Shown here one piece after another: positions 55,250 to 64,000 of a stretch of 64,000 bases of DNA. The first letter of the stretch is position 1. Each line of letters opens with the position of its first letter. The position numbers and the translations under genes were made by a program. This stretch comes from Henricia sp. BOLD:AAB3569 (taxonomy: Eukaryota > Echinodermata > Asteroidea > Spinulosida > Echinasteridae), in assembly GCA_037783545.1 (NCBI GenBank), contig JBBELK010000397.1, forward strand, positions 558,001 through 622,000, in the 5' to 3' direction. Below the pieces are notes generated by a model. It saw nothing but the letters and a program-made list of their open reading frames with translations. It made no database searches and was not told the DNA's origin.

Positions 55250-58200
55250 CCCGAAAGATTGAGTCGTGATATCCCCAAAGGCGTCAAAACTACTACGATG
55301 GGAAATGGGTTTTCCAGAGAAACAATGGAACTAATTCGGCGTAAAATTAAAATGTAGTCTATTAATCAGCGAGACAATCGCAATTACTGCCAGTCGGCTG
55401 CAAATTGTCCTTGGTGGTTTTCGACACATGCATCTTTTACAACCAGTTCCTCAAAGTCACATGGGGAAAGTTTATAATTTTGGGGCTAAATTTCCAATAA
55501 GCATAATTTTATATTTTTCCATTTGTTATAGACTTGTTGTCAAACTAGTTTCATTCAAATTCGTCAGATCATCACGTTGAAGGAGTGCGGCATCGGGCCA
55601 TTTGTTCCCCGGTCCTGTCTATATCCAACCCTTGTCAATAAACGGCAAACCGTTAATAGCCCATTAGGATAAAAGAAAACAGTTTGTTTAATGACACAGA
55701 GGTTCCTGCAGATTGAATGAAAGGAAACCCAAGGATCTTCAACGTCCAGGCGCCATGGCTTTAAGGGGATTAGTTCCAGCCGTTGAATACGTCCAGATCA
55801 CCCACTACCGATTCCATACAACACCGGTGTTCTTGTTAACCCCTGCCGTGTCAGGACCGATCCTATAATAGGGTAAAGATCACACATAAGCCCGCCTAAA
55901 TCTCCGTGGTACTTAGCTAACGACTTCATTGTCCGCGAGGATCTTCTGAAGTTCGCGCCAAATGTTTTGTCCCCTTTTTTCAAAGGTGTTGTGGGCTAAG
56001 CCGGGCTTGGGTCTTTCCTTTTTGTAAATATAAGAGGGCATATTAGGGTCGACAAATTAGATCAATTACACGACTATGCGGACAAAAGATGGTCGCTTTC
56101 TATTCGGGAGAGCCAAACACCTGTGTTTCTTGTTAATGGGCGAAAATCCAGAATGAAAAAGAGTGCTTATGAGAATGTCGGGTCGCTCTTACGATTTCGG
56201 ACGAAGCTAGAAGTTGTGCGGACAAAAAGACACCGCTTTAACATTGGCCCCTTCATGACAATGCTAAACCCTCGTAAAATGCATCATCGAGCAAGTTTTG
56301 GACTGTTTGTGTTGAAGTGGACAGTCGGCTGTTTTGAAGCAGAGAAGATTGAATGAAGGCCGAAACAAATTAGTTTAATCGATGTTCACATCCATTCATC
56401 ACGACTATAATAATGTCACACAGCGGACGGTGTAATTGCTATAAATTTCCGACAGTTAGGACATGGCATTGCGATTTCTAAATTCGAACAAAGCTTGGGA
56501 CTCGAACACGTACCGAGTTCTCCCGCACTAAGTTCTACAATGCATAATTTCACGGACCGTCTTGTAACAATGAACCAAATTCGCCAAAAGGGACTTCTAC
56601 ATTTGTAATTTGCTTGTACATCTAAGGAAATCAAGCTCACACAGGAAATGCGTGCACGAACTGGCATCCGTTAATTTCTCGGCCAAACGAATTTACCAGT
56701 TATACACAATGTAAAACTGCTTCATGGCCGAAGGAAAATAGGCCTATATCAAAAGAAAATGTGGGTTTTGAATACAAATCGCGTTCGTTGACATGCACTA
56801 AGTGGTTCAGTTTGTGATAAATTCAACCGTAATTGTGTTTGCTTGTGGGCCTATACCGAATGTCGGGAACTAGGACCTTTACGGAGGCAGGTTGACTTGC
56901 GTGTAGCGGCCCGGGGAGAGCGAGGGATTTAGGCGAAATTATATTCGTTGGACAAAGGTATAGGTTTTAGTTTCCTAACTCTAATTTGAGAATGACTGAA
57001 AATATGCGTAGACCTACAAATCTTTATTCTGTAATCCCCGTGTAGTATTTTTTTTTTCGACCGTCCCATGCAACGCCTAATCCAGGGGCTATCAAAACCA
57101 AAAGCACGTTTCTGACGTCACCACTAATTTAACCAATGGTCGTCAGCAACGAAGCCGTCATTTGCATGTTTCTGGTTATGGCCGCCAAATCGAGGCTTCT
57201 CATTGGACAGCGATGTGCGTATGCGTCGCGCGTCCGTTTCGCGTGTCACGGTGGTTTCGAAGTGCAAATGCAATGTTTTTGTTAGTGCACGTGCATGATA
57301 AATGCGATTAAAGCAGACGATAACTTTGCGCGCGAAAAAAACGTTTGCAGGCTCAGCATTTGTAATAACAAATGTTGTGAAATTAATTTACGACTGAACA
57401 ATGTACGTGCTACGCTAAGTTTAAAAAAGGGCCAAACGTAAAAATGTAATCCCAGATGCATGGGGAGGGAAACATTTAATGTTTTGAACAAAAGACTGAA
57501 AAAAATATAAACAGATGAAGTTACTAAATCATCGCTTGTCACGCAAGCTGGAACCCTTAAAAACATGAACACATGTTCTGCCATGATGTATGAAGTTCAA
57601 TTGATAATTTGGCGGCGTTGCTGGAGACGAATCGGCCCCAGCTTGCATACTCGGAATTTATTCATGCTCCGCCATTTTAAGATTTACACACCCCTTGGGA
57701 AATATCGGTGATATTTATTGGCATGTATGTTCAACCTGTCTATAACCTTTTCTGTTATACAGTAACAATTTCACTAAAATGTAGGTTTTGTATTGCTTGT
57801 ACTTTTGGCACCACATCACGAATTATTATTATTTTTTGGCATTGGAAAACTGTTACAAATGTGAGGATGTGTATGTAGCCTAAAATGGTTTGTGGTCCAA
57901 ACTTGCTTGTTCGTTATGGCTGTATAGGTAAAAATTCCCGAAGAATTCAAACGCTTATCGTAAAATCAAAAGAAAGGTAGAGTTATCAAGAAATCGAGTC
58001 TATTCAATCTTCATTTCCTGAATTCCAACCCCCTACGGGTTTCCTTTGACAAAGCCACTCAAACACCAGTTTAACAAACTAATTTAGCAGTCTCCGAAAC
58101 CTTCCGGAGGGGTTAGCCCCCGGCAACCACCAAGGGCCATTTATAGAAATCCTAGAGTAGCTGATCAGACTTTGTAGCGGACGCAACAATCCTCAATAAT

Positions 58201-58450
58201 AATCCTCAACAGGGTTTGAGGAGGATGACGTTTTTATGAAGTTGGGCAGTTTTGGTCTCTGCAGAAAACCCGTCAGACGTTTGATAACTTTTAGCGAGTT
58301 CTTAGGGCGTTTCTCTTGAGTATGTCTTGACCCACGGGCCGCCTCCCCTTGCGTCAACCGGCCCCGTCCGGGCCTCGGACAGCTCCCGGAAGGGTGTGTT
58401 AGGTTCCGCTAACCTGCTCGCTGCTGCCGCGCCGCGGAAATCGAAAGCGA
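55250..58450. other. Low-repeat part of the long intron
   Basis: No exon, SINE or MITE was recognised over about 3.2 kb, unusual for this window. 55560-55990 and 58000-58440 have balanced composition and little simple sequence. These are candidates for conserved non-coding DNA; function unknown. Confidence 0.4.
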
Positions 58451-58453
58451 CGT

Positions 58454-58595
58454 ATTAAAGGCACAGGCTCGTCAATGCGCGCGTGAGGCCAAATTCGTGC
58501 CACGAAATACGCAGCGCCATGCCTTTGCTATGGAGCTGCGTATTTCGTGGCACGAATTTGGCCTCACGCGCGCAATGACGAGCCTCTGCCTTTAA
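58454..58595. mobile_element. Hairpin MITE, AAGGCACAGGCTCGTC family, copy 5
   Basis: TTAAAGGCACAGGCTCGTCA to TGACGAGCCTCTGCCTTTAA, a near-perfect palindrome around CATGCCTTTGCTATGG. Confidence 0.9.
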
Positions 58596-59076
58596 AGTCT
58601 CAAATCCGCGCGTTGTAGGTCGATGTTTCTCAAATGTTTCAGAAAACTTCGGGAACTGAGGGATATTTTAAATATTAAAGGTTTTTTTCTTTGGCCAAAA
58701 ATGATTGATTCAAATCATGGGACATTACAAATCCTGTAGGCCTATATATGGGCTTTAAACACTGCGATCCGTTCGTAATTTAAGACTACAGTTTGTGTGT
58801 ATATCACTTTCAACCATTCATTACCGATTTGCGTTATTAACCTGCAAGCCACCCCAATGAGGTTCGGGTTAGCCCCCTTTACTTTTCAAATCTCCTGCGA
58901 GACTCAACAAACTTTGAGGAAACCCAGACTCTGTCCCAACGGATCAAGCTTACGTTGGGATCATTATTTTCCATTCAGCAATGTGGACGGCTCGTACTTG
59001 TGCTTGTCCTTTGGGGAACGGAGGTTGACCAAAATTGTGGCATATTGAAGGCCCGTGCTATACAAGCTTAGGCCTA

Positions 59077-59310
59077 CAGTTGTAGTCAGAAGTTTACATA
59101 CAACTGTGTTAAAACTGGTGTGCTTAAACTTGCGTTGTCACCTTTTTTGTAACAGTCTTTACTAAAGTCGTGATTTTGTGAAATTCTCTCACGTGCTTGC
59201 AGTACTTAAAACATAGCTTGCTCACCTTGCAATGGTTTTGGTAGTCCTGTTTACCGTTTTGGGTGATGATGTTAGTGGTGTACATGTATGTAAACTTCCG
59301 ACTTCAACTG
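59077..59310. mobile_element. Tc1-type MITE with Sleeping Beauty-like termini
   Basis: The left end CAGTTGTAGTCAGAAGTTTA continues CATACA; the right end inverted reads CAGTTGAAGTCGGAAGTTTA, then CATACA. TA flanks both sides. These match the inverted repeats of the vertebrate Tc1/Sleeping Beauty group. At 234 bp it has no transposase. Confidence 0.88.
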
Positions 59311-59754
59311 TATATCTATAGCCAAAATGGTCATGCAAAACCGGTGATTGCTTTTGATAGAGCAACATTTCTCGAAACTGGAGAGACATTTCGAAATTAT
59401 TCCAAAACTACAAGTGGTATATGTTGGTGAAAATTTAAAGGAGCGTGTCTATCACATTTTGACCCACCCATTTCCCATGGGTGTTGAGATTTTGATACCA
59501 TATCATTTGTCATATTTTTCTCATTACCATTCTGAAAATTCGCGCTCTCGATCCGCATATTTTCAAGGATATCGTAAACAAACCACCGATGTTTAGTAAA
59601 CTAATTTATCCGGTTCCATAAGGTAGTGCAGCAATTACACCAACCTTCATGATTGTATCAAAATTTGCAAATTTCTTGTTTTCTTCCCATGGATAGTCTT
59701 TTAGAGAGGTATTTATATGATTGGCTATGCCAGTTAAGTTCGTCCACCAATTAA

Positions 59755-60085
59755 AGGCCCATTGTATCATTTGCAATGACCCAATTTTGTTTTTCATGAG
59801 TTGACAAGAAAAACCTTACTCAAAGTGTTGACAGCAATGGTAACAAACACCACATGAATTTATTTCCGTCCAAAATGGTATTTCATGCTGGAAATTGACA
59901 CCCGTACATGCACTTGTACACAAAATCCATATATAGATTTTCAAGGTTTTCTGAAGCACTGATGCATCTAAGTAGCTAACATTTCTTCAGGCTAGTTTAC
60001 CAACATTCTTCCTTAGATATGTTACACTCTTATTCCACGAATCTGTTAAAGGTTTTATTTTGCAAATAATACATAGGGCCTTTAA
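59755..60085. repeat. Dispersed repeat, copies at 16670-16900 and 62440-62750
   Basis: GCCCATTGTATCATTTGCAA, AGTTGACAAGAAAAACC, GGTAACAAACACCACATGAA and AAAATCCATATATAGATTTT are shared. The copy at 62440-62750 is inverted; that at 16670-16900 is direct and diverged. Confidence 0.72.
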
Positions 60086-60114
60086 GTTAGTCTTTTTCCA
60101 AGCCAATCATATCG

Positions 60115-60345
60115 GTTTTGATCATTTTACATCATACACTCCATCGGAATGCGGCAACCAATTACAGCACCACGATGCGGTTCACCGTGCGCCGCGAGCT
60201 CGGGCCCCGGGCCCCAAACCCTCGCATTCCCGGCCGTCTACTGTCCTGTCAGCTCCGCTAAGCGTCGCCGGGCTAATCATGCTCCGTAGACAAGGGGTTG
60301 GCGTACCGCTGTGTATGCACTAATCATGTTAATGAACACTGTCTT
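60115..60345. promoter_or_regulatory. Candidate mab-21-like control region (unique, homeobox-site-rich)
   Basis: This stretch looks non-repetitive and has ATTTTACATCATACA, CCAATTACAGC, GGCTAATCATGCTC, CACTAATCATGTTAATGA and a GC-rich centre. Several TAAT/ATTA and TGACA-like sites fit developmental enhancers. It lies 3.6 kb upstream of the mab-21-like ATG. The assignment rests on motif content and position only. Confidence 0.25.
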
Positions 60346-60355
60346 CAACTATAAC

Positions 60356-60878
60356 GGCCCCTGAAATGGTATTTTGTTATCAATGAATTCTATGCGACGC
60401 AACTACTACCCCATTCAGTCACAGTTGGAAGTCGTTTTGGGGGTTAAATCAACGTTTTTGGTTTTTACGCTTAAAATTTGCATATTCATGAGCAAAGTTA
60501 TAATGCCTCATTAGGCAAACATGAAAATTACACTCGTGCATAAAAAAATTAATTCAATATTTTCTACAACTTGCTAAAAGTTTTGTAACATTTGGCCATT
60601 TAATTTTGGGCTTTTTACAAAAATTGGGACCGGTGGAAACTACAGCAATTTGCCACAATTTCAGTTCTAACTTTTATGCGTTCACTTTACTTTTCTCTGT
60701 GACATGTCCCAAACTCTTGCTGTGAGTTTCTGTGGAGAAATTTCTAGTTGAAAAATGATACAATATTTATTTATTTTATATCAAAATGGACGGTGGTAAC
60801 GTCTTTCCTAACAAAATAATAATATTTCATATGCAATAAAGATTGGGCATAAAGTTATTTAGCATTTCAGGGGACCTT
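60356..60878. mobile_element. Probable MITE, GGCCCCTGAAATG ends
   Basis: Left GGCCCCTGAAATGG and right GCATTTCAGGGGACC are inverted; the interior is AT-rich without coding signals. Confidence 0.5.
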
Positions 60879-62439
60879 TAAAAGGTTCACACGCAGAATT
60901 GGGCGTTCAGTTTTTACGATTAAATGCGGTATATCACGTCACATGACAACAATATGAGACTTGGAAACAAGTGTGGCCGGCAAGGCCCGTATTAATAACA
61001 TTATTATACGGCGAAGCACGCTAAAGGATCGGAATTCAATTCCCTCCCAAAATGCGCAGCGTCCATTAAAAATATTACGACTCCCACCAACCCTCGCGAT
61101 CGAGCGAATTCTTCAGGGATCCTGTGTTGTGTCAGTAACAAGTTTTCGTTTTTCTGGATTATAAAACAAAATACACCGATCAAGATTTCTGAAAAGAAGG
61201 GCGCAGAGTCCCCAAGGGGATGCTAAAAACCAGTTATAGGCACTTTTGGAGAAAGGAAAGATGTATACTCTATTAACTCGACAAACATTGGGTACCGGGG
61301 TTATGCGTCGAGGTCCCCGTGTGACAATCACCAGACTGCGCCGCTAACAGACTTCCCTTGACCTAAATTTCCCCGTGAAATAATATAAACCACGATTCAA
61401 ATAAAGTAAGTCAAACAGTGGCATTTGCAAAATTGGAAACAGGAGTTTGCAGGTGGAAAGGGTCGTCAAAAAAAGGTATACACCGGGAAGATAAAAAGCA
61501 CCGTGAACAACTGGTTGCCTCCGGGGTCACTGCGCAGTGGAGACGGTAGCCCGGGGGCCTGTCGTGCCGCTCCGCTGGGTAGAATTGCACGGAGTTGCCG
61601 TAGTTTTGGGGAAAATAGGGTCACGTCGCTAGTGACTGGGGTTAGGAACTTGATAAACTAGCTAGAAGGCCGTTGATTGTTTCGGTTGGTATATACCATA
61701 TGCACAATATGCTCCCGGGAGTATTGTATTGTACACACTGTAACAGATTGTGTATGTGTGTTATTTCATAGCGCGACAGCCATGTCGGATCAACTATACA
61801 AGTTCACGGCTTTTCTAAACTTGTATGTGCACGTTTTCGAAATGGCCAGTTTAGACTTTGTCTTTAGGTGATTTAGCTCTTTTAAAATGGCTCGAGTCCG
61901 ATCAAGCATATGCAAGACACGAACGGTAATCAACAAAAAGCTGATATACGTACACAGAAGCCTATTTATGAGCAAAGACCAAAGCCTAAACTAATCGATT
62001 CGAAAACGTCTGTGAACAAGCGCCAAATGTGACAACTCTAATTTCCACCAAAAAGACCGGGTTTAGTTGCTGAAACCACGCGTCTCTTCGTTGGCATGGT
62101 AACCGCCACTTTTTGCCACAATATGACAGGCAGTTAAACCATGTGACCTCATCCTAGTTTTCGCATTGTAAAAGAGTCACTGACGGACCACGCTAATCGG
62201 TAGGGCGCCATCTATCGGCCGAAATCTTGTCTCACACGAGTGTGGTACATGACTATAAACATTACAGAACGCGTATTTGTTGAGTAGCCCATGGAGGAGC
62301 CTAACTTGGTTATAAATGCCGAAAATAAAACTGAAAGTATGAATTCCTTGAATAACGGACTCGGTTTAGGGATACATAAACGGTACTTTTGAAAGTATGT
62401 GGAAGGAAATTTCAGCAAAGAAAAACGTCGCCCTTTATC

Positions 62440-62750
62440 TGGTTATTGCAAGATAAAACTTTTTACAGATTCGTGGAATAAGATGATGCATCAATGCTTC
62501 AGAAAACCTTGAAAATCTATACATGGATTTTGTGTACTAGTGAATGGTAAAAAATAACGGGACTTTTCTTTTTAGAAAACCACCTTCGGTTGTCAATTTT
62601 CAACATGAATTACCATTGGACGGAAAAAAATTAATGTGGTGTTTGTTACCATTGCTATCAACACTTTGAGTAAGGTTTTTTTTTGTCAACTCATGAAAAA
62701 CAAAATTGGGTGGTTGCAAATGATACAATGGGCTTTTATATATTCTTCCT
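62440..62750. repeat. Inverted copy of the 59755-60085 repeat
   Basis: CAGATTCGTGGAATAAGA, AAAATCTATACATGGATTTT, AATGTGGTGTTTGTTACCAT and TTGCAAATGATACAATGGGC correspond to the reversed copy. Confidence 0.72.
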
Positions 62751-63599
62751 CTTGCTGTTGTGGAAAACAATATTTGTTCCTTATTCCGATCCATAACATT
62801 ACTTCCCTAGAACAATGATTTACTAAAAGTTGATATCCAAAACTAACGAATTTGATAACCTTGATATAAAGTCCCTTTACTACAAACCACAGACACTACA
62901 GTCTGAATCAGGCCGCGTATTATTCGAACAGGCACACCGGCAAGATAAAAACCCAAGTTGGTTTAGGATAAGACACACTTTAGTACTTTAACGCCGGTTT
63001 AGGGGATTAGTGTTAAGCACGGAGCTAAGATACGTAGGCCTCTTAATGGTTTCGTGTCTTAAGCCCTGGATGTTAGGGCCAATGCGATCAGTTGACCAGG
63101 AGACGATGAAACAGCCGGGAGACGGACGGGTGCAGGGGTGGAGGGGGAAAGGATGGCTCGGTGGGGATAGTGGGTGAGCCCCGGTAGCTAATCGCCGTGA
63201 TAAGACCGGTAGAGCCCGGCCCATGGTCTGGGCTAATACCGATGATGACATGTACGGGGACTGGGCTAAAGTTGGCAAGAACTGCACGTACGAGTGGGCG
63301 GTACCATCGCACTGCCCGGCCTGATCATATGCAAAGTGAGTTGGCACGTACACCGAACGGCCGCGCGTCATTGGATGGTTGTGGGTCTATTCACCGCACA
63401 TTGCATACACTGTGTACATTTCATGCCTATATGCACGCTGTATAGGCCCGTTTGTTGTGATTGCTCGTGTATGGACTACGTGTGTCTTCAGTTTGTGACG
63501 GTCCATGTCGACTTGCTCGCAACGGTCATGCTTTGGTGGAAACGCGATGACACGGCCACTCCGCTACTCTCGCGCCGATTTAAAAACATAAACACGGCC

Positions 63600-63920
63600 A
63601 GGGCTTCCTGTAGTTGAAGCATAGATCCTGTTGGTGTCTGATGTCTCTATAATACGCACGTGTGAATTGGCATCGATCTTAATGAAAGTTGACTACAGGA
63701 TTCAAACAGATCATACACTCGTCCAACTTAACTGTTTCTTGCAACTTTGCTAAGGTGTGTTTACAGTGTATGGTTTTCAACTGAAGTTCCCTGCCAGGTT
63801 TTTTCTAGCTGGACATTTTCGGAATCAATTCGGGGTACCAGAAGGACCAGGCAGAGTCGGAACTCCTTGGTTCGAAGTTGACAGTTCGGGCCACGTTCCG
63901 ACCGACCAGCGACCGCCAAG
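63600..63920 (+). promoter_or_regulatory. Probable mab-21-like 5' leader and promoter-proximal region
   Basis: A TATA-like CTCTATAATACG lies at about 63645-63656, 270 bp before the ATG. No intron or upstream ORF is obvious. The transcription start cannot be placed from sequence. Confidence 0.3.
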
Positions 63921-64000
63921 ATGCTGACGGCCCAGTCCAAACTCTTCTACCAACTCAACCGTTATGTCAACGAGAGGGTTGTTACTCGCAAAGCCAGCAT
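63921..64000 (+). CDS. mab21l: mab-21-like protein, first 26 codons (truncated by window end)
   Basis: From the ATG at 63921 the frame reads MLTAQSKLFYQLNRYVNERV and continues VTRKAS. This matches the start of MAB21L1/MAB21L2 proteins (AQxKLxYQLNxYxNER..xRKA), nucleotidyltransferase-fold, cGAS-related proteins needed for eye and body-axis development. An in-frame TGA at 63879-63881 with no ATG in between fixes the start, and A at -3 suits initiation. The vertebrate genes have a single coding exon; the rest here is outside the window. It runs antisense to the NBEA/LRBA-like gene, as in vertebrates, where MAB21L1 sits in NBEA and MAB21L2 in LRBA. Only 26 residues are visible. Confidence 0.85.
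   Translation, partial: MLTAQSKLFYQLNRYVNERVVTRKAS

Larger units (their letters stand above)
34400..63920. other. Exon-free 29.5 kb, probable long host-gene intron upstream of the PH exon
   Basis: I found no sequence here with NBEA/LRBA-like coding similarity and proper splice sites on the minus strand. The recognisable content is MITEs, foldbacks and SINEs, listed separately. In vertebrates the MAB21L genes sit in an intron of the host gene, so this fits a single large intron holding mab-21-like. Confidence 0.6.

Noticed and set aside
63197..63617. 82- and 107-codon ORFs upstream of mab-21-like
   Set aside because: They overlap each other and minus-strand ORFs, have no domain, and lie in the GC-rich mab-21 upstream region.

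Overview
The window is eukaryotic genomic DNA: split exons with GT/AG splice sites, tRNA-derived SINEs, a LINE, and many MITEs and foldback elements. It is most consistent with a marine invertebrate deuterostome, an echinoderm being a reasonable guess. The grounds are an invertebrate-type single neurobeachin/LRBA protein, an APE-type LINE carrying a 2A-like NPGP motif, and the recurring TAGGCCTA palindrome. The species cannot be named from sequence alone.

The main gene lies on the minus strand between 34399 and 4490. Sixteen consecutive coding exons with matching phases encode about 722 residues of a neurobeachin/LRBA/rugose-family protein: the end of the PH-like domain, the whole BEACH domain and most of the C-terminal WD40 repeats. 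The 5' exons (most of the protein) lie beyond the right edge. The last exon was not found and probably lies beyond the left edge.

Three of these exons have been duplicated in tandem. The WD40 exon at 7910-8083 is followed by four near-identical 145-bp partial copies, each keeping a donor and an in-frame acceptor. The BEACH exon at 27847-27959 has a second copy upstream that has lost its donor. The small exon at 13781-13852 has a decayed copy split by poly(G).

At the extreme right (63921-64000, plus strand) are the first 26 codons of a mab-21-like gene. In vertebrates MAB21L1 lies antisense in an NBEA intron and MAB21L2 antisense in an LRBA intron, so the window appears to keep this ancient nested arrangement. 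The 29.5 kb between 34400 and 63920 holds no exon I can recognise. It is probably one long intron and may carry mab-21 control elements.

Everything else is intronic and dominated by mobile elements: a nearly complete plus-strand LINE (18942-22797); a degraded pogo/Tigger-like transposon nested in another DNA element (8228-11618); an 880-bp foldback with a 9-bp target duplication (48357-49236); a Tc1-type MITE with Sleeping Beauty-like ends (59077-59310); several TTAA- or TA-flanked MITE families; a five-copy family of hairpin MITEs; and at least four tRNA-derived SINE families. I see no rRNA genes, CRISPR arrays or convincing functional tRNA genes.
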